Of a DNA stretch of 20,081 bases, positions 9,469-17,436 are shown in pieces. Below the pieces are notes generated by a model. The model saw only the letters and a list, made by a program, of their open reading frames with translations, made no database searches and was not told the origin of the DNA. How positions within the stretch are numbered: position 1 is the stretch's first letter; each line of letters opens with the position of its first letter. The stretch is from contig JAPCJN010000001.1 in NCBI GenBank assembly GCA_027886925.1, positions 1-20,081 on the forward strand, given 5' to 3'. This DNA is from Nitrososphaerota archaeon (GTDB lineage Archaea > Thermoproteota > Nitrososphaeria > Nitrososphaerales > UBA183). The position numbers and the translations under genes were made by a program.

Positions 9469-10941
9469 ATGAAATCCGTTCTCGGCCCGCCCCTCGCAGC
9501 TTCAAGTCTCCTAGACCCGCAGCAAGAGTTGCTCGGATGGGTGCTGGGGACCATAAACGAGGGTTTTGCACAAGCCCGGAAGGAGGGGAGGACTCTGATC
9601 CACGTCAGTTCCAGGCGGTTGGAGTGGGCTGCCCCTCCCCTGGCGCTCCTCGATTCTCCGACCGAAGACATCCATCTCTTCTGCGGAGGGGAGAGGCTCT
9701 CGCTTGGAGTCGGAGTCGCGAGCGAGTATGGGTCGGCATCGCCCAGTTCCCTGAGCCGGAGCAGGGCAAAGAAGGCGCTCGGGCTCGACGGCGCGCCGCT
9801 CGCGGTCGCTTCGCAGGTGCTGGTCATGGGAGGATGGCCTTTCTCCCGGTCGATCGGAGGGAAGCGTGACGGCGTCTGGCTCGACCTTCCGCGATCTCGC
9901 TGGGTAGTCCCCGCGCTGACTCTGGTCTCAGAGGGCGGCAAGACTACTACCCTGACTGTCAGCGTGCTCGCCTCTCCCCTGGCGAGGAGGAAGGCAAGAG
10001 CATCTGCTTACTACAGGCGGCTGGTCGCCGCAATACTTGCGGCGAGAAGGCTCGACGAGGAGGCAGCTACAGGGCACGCCGCGCCCACATTGCGCCGTAC
10101 CTTGGATATCCCCTCAGAAATCACCTGGCTGTCCACCGTCGACGACGCGTTGGAGGCGATCTCACAGGGCAGGATGAAGAAGGTGGTGCTGTCTCGCTCT
10201 GTGAAGCTGACCTTCGATGGGAAGCTCCAACCGTCAGCCATCTTGACGAGGCTGCTCGCGCTCTATCATGATTCGACCGTGTTCGCCGTGAAGAGAAGGG
10301 GTTCGGTCTTCCTCGGGGCCACCCCAGAGAACCTCCTCTCCATCAGAGACGGAGCGGTGGAGGTAGATTGTTTGGCCGCCTCCGCTCCAAGGGGCCGGGG
10401 CGAGGCCGAGGACGACGCGCTAGGCGCCAGGCTGCTGGCCGACATCAAGTCGCGGGACGAGCACATGGTGGTCGTCCAGGCCGCCGTCAGGTCGATCTCC
10501 CCATTCAGCTCGCAGGTAGAGGTGGCACTGTCGCCGACCCTGAAGAAGCTGGCAAACATCCAACATCTCTACACGTCGGTAAAGGCTAGACTCTTGCCAG
10601 GCCAGGACATCTGGTCAGTTGCCATCTCGCTCTGGCCCAGCCCGGCGATCGCGGGCGAGCCAAAATCAGGCGCGGTCCGGTGGATTCGCTCCTCGGAACC
10701 GTTCAGCCGGGGATGGTTCGCCGGAGTGGTCGGATGCGTCAGGGGCGACTTCCAGGACGGCCGGCTGGTCGTCGGGATCAGGTCGGGCCTGGTCAAGGAC
10801 AACGAGGCGGTGATCTACGCAGGCGCGGGCATCGTGGCCAGCTCTGTCCCCGAGAAGGAGCTCGAGGAGACGGGGTGGAAGCTGGAGACGATGAGGGCGT
10901 CGCTGTTCCAAGGTCCTCCGGACCTCCCGGGACCCAGGTGA
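9469..10941 (+). CDS. menF: Isochorismate synthase
   Basis: A 490-residue member of the chorismate-binding family, converting chorismate to isochorismate, the first step of classical menaquinone synthesis. The C-terminal half has MKKVVLSR (Lys238, the general base in EntC/MenF), FLGATPE with Glu287 (49 residues later, as for the general acid of EntC/MenF), SRDEHMVVV, LWPSPAIAGEP (the LHPTPAVGG region), EPFSRGWFAGVVG and AGAGIVASSVPEKELEET. The N-terminal about 220 residues are the usual variable half. An in-frame GTG at 9439 would add 10 residues, but it lies inside the palindrome and too close to the TATA-like box. It heads the operon; its TGA stop is part of the menD Shine-Dalgarno site. 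Anthranilate or salicylate synthase is excluded mainly by context. Confidence 0.9.
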   Translation: MKSVLGPPLAASSLLDPQQELLGWVLGTINEGFAQARKEGRTLIHVSSRRLEWAAPPLALLDSPTEDIHLFCGGERLSLGVGVASEYGSASPSSLSRSRAKKALGLDGAPLAVASQVLVMGGWPFSRSIGGKRDGVWLDLPRSRWVVPALTLVSEGGKTTTLTVSVLASPLARRKARASAYYRRLVAAILAARRLDEEAATGHAAPTLRRTLDIPSEITWLSTVDDALEAISQGRMKKVVLSRSVKLTFDGKLQPSAILTRLLALYHDSTVFAVKRRGSVFLGATPENLLSIRDGAVEVDCLAASAPRGRGEAEDDALGARLLADIKSRDEHMVVVQAAVRSISPFSSQVEVALSPTLKKLANIQHLYTSVKARLLPGQDIWSVAISLWPSPAIAGEPKSGAVRWIRSSEPFSRGWFAGVVGCVRGDFQDGRLVVGIRSGLVKDNEAVIYAGAGIVASSVPEKELEETGWKLETMRASLFQGPPDLPGPR

Positions 10942-10943
10942 TC
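10936..10943 (+). promoter_or_regulatory. Shine-Dalgarno site of menD overlapping the menF stop codon
   Basis: AGGTGATC matches the extended archaeal Shine-Dalgarno sequence over 8 bases and contains the TGA stop of menF (10939-10941). The menD ATG follows at 10952, so the two genes are probably translationally coupled. Confidence 0.65.
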
Positions 10944-10951
10944 GGCGCATC

Positions 10952-12706
10952 ATGGAAGAGTTCGACAAGTATTCCCAGTCGCTCGTCGACGGGCTCCACG
11001 ACGGCGGCATAAGGAACGTAGTGATCTGTCCTGGCTCGAGGTCGACTCCTGTGGCTCTGGCCTTCGTCAGGAGGGCCGACGCCGTAAGGCCCTGGATCCT
11101 CTACGACGAGAGGTCTGCCGCCTTCTTCGCCCTGGGGATGGCCAGGAGCTCTTCGACTCCTGTGGCCCTCGTTTGCACGTCAGGGAGCGCGGCCGCAAAC
11201 TTTCTACCCGCGGTCGTCGAAGCAAAGCTCGGCCGAGTCCCACTCGTAGTGATCACGGCGGACAGGCCGCCCGAGCTGAGGGGTTTCGGGGGCGCCCAGA
11301 CCATCGACCAGATAGGGCTCTTCGGCTCCCACGTGAAGTGGTTCCAGGACATGCCCGTCGCGGCCGACCTCCCAGAGCTCCACCGATACTCTCGCATGGT
11401 GGGCGCGAGAGCGTCACACATCGCAGTGTCCTCGCCAGCCGGCCCAATCCACATCAACTTCTCCTTCAGGGAGCCGCTCCTCGCGGGCGGGGCCAAGGAA
11501 GCTGGCACGCCGGATGTGGGCGTGGCGGTCGCCAGGACGAGGGCCTTGGCCGACGAAAGGGACATCAGGCGGATGGTTTCGGAGATCAAGAGTGACTCCC
11601 GCGGTGTAATCGTCGTTGGGCCAGGCCGATATGAAGGGCCTGTCCGCGATGAAATCTCGAGGCTCGCAAAGATGCTGATGTGGCCGGTCCTTCCCGACGT
11701 GCTCTCGAACTTGAGGCAGGATTCCCACCCTCCCTTTGGTCTCGTCGCCGGCTACGAGTTCCTCGTCCGAAACAAGGCCTTCAGCGAGTCCAACAGGCCG
11801 CAATGGGTCATCCGCCTCGGCGAGGTGCCCACCTCGAAGGAGCTGAACTCGTTCTGCGAAGGAGCGACGACCGTGGTCATGGACGAGGGCGACGGCTGGC
11901 GAGACCCAGACTTCGCCGCTTCGAAGATGATCTTCGGCGAGCTCGTGCACTCGATCTCGAGCCTCCGCTCTGCGCTCCGGGGCCTTCCCCCGCCGAGCAA
12001 AGACTGGCTGGACGAGTGGCTGAGCGCAGACGAGCAAGTCAAGGAGCTGGCCGCTGCAACGATGGACAAGATGCAAGAGCCGTTCGAGGGCAAGCTGTTC
12101 CACGAAATATCCAGGAAGCTGGCCCCCTCGTCGCCCCTGACCGTCGTCGTCGGGAGCAGCATGCCGGTCCGCGACCTCGACTGTTTCTTCATGCGAGGCG
12201 ACAAGAACCTCCGCTTCATTGCAAACCGCGGCGCAAACGGCATCGACGGGGTCGTTTCCACCGCCATGGGGGTGTCGGCGCTCGAGGGCGACGTCCTGCT
12301 GATACTCGGTGACGTCTCGTTCTATCACGACATGAACGGGCTCCTCGCCTCGAAGCTCCATGGACTCAACGCGACCGTCCTCATAGTCAACAACAGGGGA
12401 GGGGGGATCTTCTCCTTCCTCGCGCAGCATTCCCTGCCGAATGATCTCTTCGAGCAGCTCTTCGGGGAGAGCCACGACCTGGATTTCTCGGGGATAAGGA
12501 CGATCTACGGCGGCGAGTTTCATCGTGTGTCCGACTGGGACTCGTTCGAAAAGTCACTCGCCTCCTCCCTCGCCGGCAGGGGACTGCGGGTCGTCGAGTT
12601 CATGGCACCCGAGAGGGAGCGCAACCTGGTCCTTCACCGGGAGGCGTTCCAGGCGATCTCGTCATTCCCTGCTCGATCCATGGAGAAGGAGAGAGCGAGG
12701 CTGTGA
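10952..12706 (+). CDS. menD: SEPHCHC synthase (2-oxoglutarate decarboxylase/isochorismate addition)
   Basis: A 584-residue thiamine-diphosphate enzyme that adds the succinyl semialdehyde unit from 2-oxoglutarate to isochorismate. The N-terminal Pyr domain has VVICPGSRSTPVALA and DERSAAFFALG with Glu53, the residue that activates the thiazolium. VCTSGSAAANFLPAVVEA and ITADRPPELRGFGGAQTIDQ follow, all hallmarks of MenD rather than of other ThDP enzymes. The C-terminal domain has ANRGANGIDG, then LGDVSFYHDMNGL (452-464) to VNNRGGGIFSFL, the cofactor-phosphate and metal-binding motif. Full length for the family. The stop overlaps the start of menH (TGATG). Product specificity is strongly supported by both motifs and neighbours. 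Confidence 0.95.
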   Translation: MEEFDKYSQSLVDGLHDGGIRNVVICPGSRSTPVALAFVRRADAVRPWILYDERSAAFFALGMARSSSTPVALVCTSGSAAANFLPAVVEAKLGRVPLVVITADRPPELRGFGGAQTIDQIGLFGSHVKWFQDMPVAADLPELHRYSRMVGARASHIAVSSPAGPIHINFSFREPLLAGGAKEAGTPDVGVAVARTRALADERDIRRMVSEIKSDSRGVIVVGPGRYEGPVRDEISRLAKMLMWPVLPDVLSNLRQDSHPPFGLVAGYEFLVRNKAFSESNRPQWVIRLGEVPTSKELNSFCEGATTVVMDEGDGWRDPDFAASKMIFGELVHSISSLRSALRGLPPPSKDWLDEWLSADEQVKELAAATMDKMQEPFEGKLFHEISRKLAPSSPLTVVVGSSMPVRDLDCFFMRGDKNLRFIANRGANGIDGVVSTAMGVSALEGDVLLILGDVSFYHDMNGLLASKLHGLNATVLIVNNRGGGIFSFLAQHSLPNDLFEQLFGESHDLDFSGIRTIYGGEFHRVSDWDSFEKSLASSLAGRGLRVVEFMAPERERNLVLHREAFQAISSFPARSMEKERARL

Positions 12707-13569
12707 TGATGATGCCTGAGCCGCCTGCGAAGGGAAGGCCCGGCCTCTGGTTCGAGACGGCAGGAGAAAAGTGGAACGAGCCCTTGGTCCTCCTTCACGG
12801 CTTCACAGGGACTCTCCATACTTGGGATGCCCTGGTCGAGCGGCTCTCAAAGAGACGTTTCCTCATCATGCCCGATCTCCCGGGTCACGGGAGGTCTGCA
12901 GGGGACGCTATGGACCTGGACGCGACCCGCATGGCCCTTGCGAATGTCATGGCCAATGCCCTCCAGAGAGATGAAAAAAGGAAGGTCGCCCTTCTGGGAT
13001 ACTCCTTGGGAGGGAGGATGGCGCTTGATTTCGCCTTGAAGCACAAGGAGAGGCTCAGCTGCCTCATACTCGAGAGCGCCTCTCCGGGAATCCAAGATCC
13101 CACGGAACGGAAAGAGAGGCGAGCAAGAGACGATGCGCTCGCCGCTGACATCGAGAGGCGTGGCATCGAGTGGTTCGTCGACTACTGGGAGAACACGCCC
13201 CTGTTCGCGGCGCAAAAAAAACTAGGCACAGCGGTCGTTGGGAGGCTCAGGCGGGAGCGCCTGTCTAACTCCGCCGCTGGGATCGCTATGAGCCTCCGCT
13301 CCGCAGGCGCAGGAAGGATGCCCTCCCATTGGGGAGACTTGGAGCGTATCGACATCCCAGTCCTCCTGATAGCGGGGGAGAGAGATGAAAAATACAGGAG
13401 AGTCGGAGAGGCCATGGAGAGGAGTCTTCCTAACGGCACACTCGCGGTCGTCGACGGGTCGGGTCACTGCGTCCACGTCGAGCGGCCGTTAGCGTTCGGG
13501 GACGTAGTGGAAGCTTTCCTCGAGGGCCGGGTCAGCCGGGCCGCGCGGAGGACGGAGGCGAAACGATGA
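12703..13569 (+). CDS. menH: SHCHC synthase-like alpha/beta hydrolase
   Basis: A 288-residue alpha/beta-hydrolase. MenH eliminates pyruvate from SEPHCHC to give SHCHC. It has [12 protein letters not shown] near residue 30, PDLPGHGRS, the nucleophile elbow GYSLGG with Ser101, Asp228 in AGERDEKY and His255 in [11 protein letters not shown], which form the expected triad. The start region reads GTG ATG ATG ATG; GTG at 12703 or any of the three ATGs (12706, 12709, 12712) may be used. The ATG at 12706 overlaps the menD TGA stop, and GGAGAAGGAGAG lies a short way upstream. The assignment as MenH among many similar hydrolases relies on its place between menD and menB. The stop overlaps menB (ATGA). 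Confidence 0.88.
   Translation: MMMMPEPPAKGRPGLWFETAGEKWNEPLVLLHGFTGTLHTWDALVERLSKRRFLIMPDLPGHGRSAGDAMDLDATRMALANVMANALQRDEKRKVALLGYSLGGRMALDFALKHKERLSCLILESASPGIQDPTERKERRARDDALAADIERRGIEWFVDYWENTPLFAAQKKLGTAVVGRLRRERLSNSAAGIAMSLRSAGAGRMPSHWGDLERIDIPVLLIAGERDEKYRRVGEAMERSLPNGTLAVVDGSGHCVHVERPLAFGDVVEAFLEGRVSRAARRTEAKR
13554..13558 (+). promoter_or_regulatory. Shine-Dalgarno site of menB
   Basis: GGAGG lies 7 bases before the menB ATG at 13566, inside the end of menH, consistent with coupled translation. Confidence 0.6.
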
Positions 13570-14399
13570 CGACCGTCAGAAAGTCCTCCGGCTGGAAGAC
13601 GATCAAGAAGTACGAGGACATCCTCTTCCAGAGGAAGGGCGGGATCGCCAAGCTCACAATCAACAGACCAGAGGTTAGGAACGCCTTCCGACCAGAGACG
13701 CTTTTCGAGCTCTCCGAGGCGTTTGCCATCGTGAGAAACGACCCTTCCATCGGGGTCGCGGTCCTCACGGGCGCTGGTGACAAGGCCTTCTGTTCGGGTG
13801 GCGACCAACACGTCAGGGGGCACGCAGGCTACCTCGACAAGAAGGGCGTCCCTCGCCTCAACGTCCTCGACCTGCAGAGGCAGATCCGGAGCCTGCCAAA
13901 GCCGGTGATCGCAATGGTGGCTGGCTACGCCATCGGTGGAGGCCACGTCTTGCACCTGGTTTGCGACCTTACCGTGGCGGCAGACAACGCCGTCTTCGGT
14001 CAGACCGGCCCCAAGGTGGGGAGCTTCGACGCGGGATTCGGCATCGGCCTCCTGTCGCGCACCGTCGGGCTGAAGAAGGCAAAGGAGGTCTGGTTCCTCT
14101 GTCGAAGATATGACGCTCGCGAGGCGCTCCAGATGGGCCTCGTCAACGTCGTGGTCCCCCTCTCCAAGCTCGAGGAAGAGACGATGAAGTGGGCGGAGGA
14201 GATCCTGGAGAAGAGTCCCACCGCCATAAGGTTCCTCAAGGCTGCGTTCAACGCAGACACCGACGGGCTTGCGGGGCTGCAGGAGCTGGCTGGCGATGCG
14301 ACGATGCTCTACTACATGACCGACGAGGCGAAGGAAGGAAGAGACGCCTTCCTGCAGAAGAGGAAGCCGAACTTTAGGAAATATCCGTGGCTGCCTTGA
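13566..14399 (+). CDS. menB: 1,4-Dihydroxy-2-naphthoyl-CoA synthase
   Basis: A 277-residue crotonase-family enzyme that closes the naphthoquinone ring by intramolecular Claisen (Dieckmann) condensation of OSB-CoA. It has FCSGGDQ (oxyanion-hole region), [26 protein letters not shown] (146-159) and the family C-terminus [19 protein letters not shown] ending in YPWLP. The residue in QTG (Gly148) matches Escherichia coli MenB, the bicarbonate-requiring type I, rather than the Asp of mycobacterial type II. Length is normal for the family. Start ATG overlaps the menH stop. The menE start lies 13 bases inside its end. Confidence 0.96.
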   Translation: MTTVRKSSGWKTIKKYEDILFQRKGGIAKLTINRPEVRNAFRPETLFELSEAFAIVRNDPSIGVAVLTGAGDKAFCSGGDQHVRGHAGYLDKKGVPRLNVLDLQRQIRSLPKPVIAMVAGYAIGGGHVLHLVCDLTVAADNAVFGQTGPKVGSFDAGFGIGLLSRTVGLKKAKEVWFLCRRYDAREALQMGLVNVVVPLSKLEEETMKWAEEILEKSPTAIRFLKAAFNADTDGLAGLQELAGDATMLYYMTDEAKEGRDAFLQKRKPNFRKYPWLP

Positions 14400-15955
14400 A
14401 GGCGCGGCCTGGCCCCCCGTCTGACCTGGGAGTCCAGGACTGGCTGTGGTGGCGCTCCGGCGTCTCGCCGGAGAGGAAGGCGCTGAAGTTCGGCTCGGTA
14501 GAGTGGACATACAAGGACCTGCAGGAGAAGGTGGGCAATCTATCCGCGCACCTTCGGCATTGGCGCATAAGAAGAGGAGAGAGGGTGGCGCTCCTTGTTC
14601 AACCCTCAGAAACGTTCGTCGCGCTCGTCCACGCGATCGCCAGGGTAGGCGCGGTCGCCGTCCCCTTGAACCACAGGCAATCGGGCATCGAGCTTCTTCT
14701 GCAGCTAAAGGATTCCGATCCGTCGCTCGTCGTCTGTGACGAGGCCATCGGCGAGAAGGTCAGGGACAAGATAGGGCCGCGATTGTGGAAGCTGACCTCG
14801 GAGCTCGATCTCGCCTCGCCCCCCCGAGGGGGCGAGCCCTTCAGGGGCGATTTCCTCGACCCATCCGCGCTCCATTCCATCGTCTACACTTCCGGTTCGA
14901 GCGGGGTCCCCAAGGGCGTAGAGCTCACAGTCTCGAATTTCCTGTGGAACGCCGTATCGTTCGGCCTTCGAAATGGCGCCTCGGCGGACGACAGATGGCT
15001 TTTGGCCATGCCTCTCTTCCACGTCGGTGGATTCACGGTCATCTTCAGGAGCGTCCTCCACGGGAGCGGGATAGTCCTCCATCGAAGGTTCGAAGCAGCA
15101 CCCGTCTCGAGGTCGCTCGACAAGGACGAGATAACGCTCGCGTCGTTCGTCCCGACCATGCTAGCCGACGTTCTAGCCTCGCGCGCGGGGGAACCATTCC
15201 CTAGTGGCCTCAGGCGCATCTTCCTCGGAGGCGACCGTCCTCCAGAATCCCTGATGGCGAAGATCAAGGACGAGCGGCTCCCGGTGGTCCTGACCTACGG
15301 CATGACAGAGACATGCTCACAGGTCGCCCTTTCGCCGGTCGGCGCCGGGCCATCCGGAAGCCGAGAAGGAGTTGTGGCTTACCAACAGGTCTTCCCCAGC
15401 GAGGTTGCTATCAAGTCCGGGAGAAAAGGGGCGTCGAAGGCGCGTCCGGGAGAGGTCGGAGAGATCGTCGTGCGAGGACCGACCGTGTTCAGGGGCTACT
15501 GGCGCAACAGGAAGATGTCGGAAGCCTCGTTCGACGGCCCATGGTTCCGCACAGGCGACCTCGGGTTCATGAGGCCATCGGCGAACGGAGACGAGTTTGC
15601 CCTCCTCGGGAGGAAAGACGACATGATAATCAGCGGAGGCGAGCACATCTATCCCGTCGAGGTGGAGTCGTCCCTTAGAGGACACCGTGCGGTACGTGAC
15701 GCCGTGGTGATCGGCCGAAAAGACGAAAGATGGGGACAGAGGGTGGAGGCGGTCTTAGAGATACGGAGGGATTTTCGCCTCGCTCCCCCATCAGGGTCTG
15801 ACCTCGACGCGTTCCTGAAACAAAGGATGGCCAGCTACAAGGTTCCAAAAAGATATCATTTTTGGACAGTACTTCCGCGGACCTCAAGCGGCAAGGTGCT
15901 GCGAGAGGCCGTGAGGCTGCGCCTCGAAGGGAAGGCACCAGGTGGCGCGGGCTGA
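14387..15955 (+). CDS. menE: o-Succinylbenzoate-CoA ligase
   Basis: A 522-residue acyl-CoA synthetase of the ANL (AMP-binding) superfamily, activating o-succinylbenzoate with ATP and CoA. Motifs are [11 protein letters not shown] (167-177, phosphate loop), [44 protein letters not shown], and the late catalytic Lys503 in [15 protein letters not shown] at 14387 is preceded by AGGA at 7 bases, so it is preferred over TTG at 14396, which overlaps the menB stop. Substrate assignment comes from the men context; the fold alone would fit many acids. It is followed directly by, and may overlap, menA. Confidence 0.92.
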   Translation: MAALKARPGPPSDLGVQDWLWWRSGVSPERKALKFGSVEWTYKDLQEKVGNLSAHLRHWRIRRGERVALLVQPSETFVALVHAIARVGAVAVPLNHRQSGIELLLQLKDSDPSLVVCDEAIGEKVRDKIGPRLWKLTSELDLASPPRGGEPFRGDFLDPSALHSIVYTSGSSGVPKGVELTVSNFLWNAVSFGLRNGASADDRWLLAMPLFHVGGFTVIFRSVLHGSGIVLHRRFEAAPVSRSLDKDEITLASFVPTMLADVLASRAGEPFPSGLRRIFLGGDRPPESLMAKIKDERLPVVLTYGMTETCSQVALSPVGAGPSGSREGVVAYQQVFPSEVAIKSGRKGASKARPGEVGEIVVRGPTVFRGYWRNRKMSEASFDGPWFRTGDLGFMRPSANGDEFALLGRKDDMIISGGEHIYPVEVESSLRGHRAVRDAVVIGRKDERWGQRVEAVLEIRRDFRLAPPSGSDLDAFLKQRMASYKVPKRYHFWTVLPRTSSGKVLREAVRLRLEGKAPGGAG

Positions 15956-16824
15956 ACCTCGGGCACCTGCTCAGGCTCGTCCGGGCTCCCACGCTCGTGG
16001 CCACGGCAGTCCCCCTCTTGGTAGGAGGAGCGCTCGCCGTATCTGGCGGAAGGTTCAGTCCTCTCGGCTGGTCTGACGTATTCTTGGTGGCCCTGCTCAT
16101 GCAGGTCGGCACCAATGCGCTGAACGAGTATGGGGACTACAGGCACGAGGTCGATACCGTCCCTTCCCCTGGAATAGCGGGCGTTATCGTCTCAGGTGAG
16201 GTGAGCGCCAGCGAAGTCCTGATCGCCGCGGCGACCTGCTACGCGGTCGCGTTCTTCCTCGGTCTCCTGTTGGTGTTAGAGAGGGGCGTCTTCCTCCTGA
16301 TACTGGGCATCGCGGCGATTCTCGCGGGCGTCCTCTACTCTGAAGGCCCTTTACCAATCTCTTCCACTTCTTTTGGCGAAGTGCTCGTAGGGGTGGTGAT
16401 GGGTCCAATCGAAATCGTCTCAGCAGACCTCGCCGCATCCGGCGCGATCTCGAACCTCGCCCTGGTCTACTCGATCCCCGTGGGGCTGATGGTTGCCTCG
16501 ATCCTCCTCACAAATAATCTTCGAGACGTCGACAAGGACCGCGATCATGGTAGGCGGACTCTCGCCGTCTTGATCGGAAGAAAGCGCGGGTCCTTCTTGC
16601 TCCTGGGCTTGATGCTCTCCGCCCTGGTCTGGTCCATTCCCGCCTACTTTCTGTACTCGATTTACGCGTCCGTCTTCCTCGTGTGGTTCGCTCTCCCTCT
16701 CGTCGTCCGAAGTTACTCTCACCTGATGAACGGTCGCGAGTGGACGACCTCTGTCCCTCGAATAGCTATGATTCACATAATCATAGGGCTGCTCCTGACG
16801 CTTTCGATTATCTTGCGCGTCTGA
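15862..16824 (+). CDS. menA: 1,4-Dihydroxy-2-naphthoate polyprenyltransferase
   Basis: A UbiA-superfamily integral membrane prenyltransferase with about eight hydrophobic helices. It attaches the isoprenoid tail to DHNA. Two acidic metal/diphosphate motifs are visible: NALNEYGDYRHEVD (85-98) and NNLRDVDKDRD (218-228), followed by RTLAVLIGR. The RAPTLVATAVPLLVGGALA start of helix 1 is typical of MenA. The listed start is the only common start codon available, a TTG at 15862, giving a 93-base overlap with menE and a basic 30-residue extension unusual for the family. No ATG, GTG or TTG follows until inside helix 1. A CTG at 15952, overlapping the menE TGA and 7 bases after AGGTGG (15940-15945), would give a typical 290-residue protein. 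Function confident, start not. Confidence 0.9.
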   Translation: MDSTSADLKRQGAARGREAAPRREGTRWRGLNLGHLLRLVRAPTLVATAVPLLVGGALAVSGGRFSPLGWSDVFLVALLMQVGTNALNEYGDYRHEVDTVPSPGIAGVIVSGEVSASEVLIAAATCYAVAFFLGLLLVLERGVFLLILGIAAILAGVLYSEGPLPISSTSFGEVLVGVVMGPIEIVSADLAASGAISNLALVYSIPVGLMVASILLTNNLRDVDKDRDHGRRTLAVLIGRKRGSFLLLGLMLSALVWSIPAYFLYSIYASVFLVWFALPLVVRSYSHLMNGREWTTSVPRIAMIHIIIGLLLTLSIILRV

Positions 16825-16850
16825 GGTAGGCCAATCGCGTTAGCAGGATC

Positions 16851-17276
16851 CTACATCATATCCAGGGCCTGGGCGTCTTCCGCGGCGACCTTCTCAAAGC
16901 TAGATTTCGCAGGCCCTTTGATGAAGAATCCGAGCGCCCCAAATTCCATCGCCGCCGAGTAGTGCATCTCGGTGCCGGTCGGGATCTCTTTCAATGCAAT
17001 CGTTATCTTGCTCCCTTTGCCGTCGCCCTCCAGGGTGTTTATCTCGAACTTGTTCTCGGCGTTGCTCCGCACCATCTTGTTGACCGCCCTCAGCTTCCTT
17101 CCCATTATCTCCATGTGCTGTTCGAGCGTGATGGTGTCTCCCTCGGTGCTCATTATCTTGACTTCCTTCACGAAGTTTGGGTGGATTTTCGGGAGGTTTT
17201 CGGGATGGAAGTAGTAGTCCATTGCCTTGCTAATCGGGGCCTTGGTCTGTTTGGTGACCTCATACTTGGTGGGCAT
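16851..17276 (-). CDS. SRPBCC-fold (START/polyketide-cyclase-like) small protein
   Basis: A 141-residue protein with the pattern of the SRPBCC (Bet v 1-like) superfamily. It begins YEVTKQTKAPISKAMDYYFHPENLPKIHP, then an antiparallel run of strands (TITLEQHMEIMGRK, KFEINTLEGDGKGSKITIAL, GTEMHYSAAMEFG) and a long C-terminal helix (SSFEKVAAEDAQALDMM). Such proteins form a hydrophobic pocket and bind lipids or aromatic ligands; some are cyclases. No catalytic residues can be assigned. The ATG at 17276 has a TATA-like GTTAAATATC about 33 bases upstream. It ends 26 bases from the end of menA on the opposite strand, so it is probably not part of the men operon. A link to quinone binding is only a thought from proximity. 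Confidence 0.75.
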   Translation of the reverse strand: MPTKYEVTKQTKAPISKAMDYYFHPENLPKIHPNFVKEVKIMSTEGDTITLEQHMEIMGRKLRAVNKMVRSNAENKFEINTLEGDGKGSKITIALKEIPTGTEMHYSAAMEFGALGFFIKGPAKSSFEKVAAEDAQALDMM

Positions 17277-17304
17277 CGGGTATCGTCCGCTCGCTAGATG
17301 GCGC

Positions 17305-17314
17305 GATATTTAAC
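17305..17314 (-). promoter_or_regulatory. TATA-like box of the SRPBCC gene
   Basis: Read on the minus strand, GTTAAATATC is centred about 33 bases before the ATG at 17276, leaving a leader of only a few bases. It is the most AT-rich block in this half of the 160-base divergent region shared with the PEP carboxylase gene. Confidence 0.55.
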
Positions 17315-17378
17315 CAGTCGGCGAGGTCCACGGTCGCCGGTCACCGTTTGCGCGCCCATGGCCGATTTGGCCTCCATC

Positions 17379-17391
17379 TAACATAATAATC
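17379..17391 (+). promoter_or_regulatory. TATA-like element of the PEP carboxylase gene
   Basis: TAACATAATAATC is centred about 52 bases before the GTG at 17437, giving a predicted leader of roughly 25 bases. No strong Shine-Dalgarno site is visible before the GTG. A second AT-rich patch at 17414-17423 is too close to the start to serve as its TATA box. Confidence 0.45.
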
Positions 17392-17436
17392 TGTCGCAGG
17401 GAAGCTCGCCGTCAAACATAAAGAGCGTACTGAAAA

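Noticed and set aside
11414..12523. Long minus-strand open frame opposite menD
   Set aside because: Shadow frame in GC-rich DNA; its translation has biased composition and no family motifs, while menD on the other strand is unmistakable.
13464..14510. Long minus-strand open frame opposite menB
   Set aside because: Antisense shadow of menH/menB/menE; no coherent domain.
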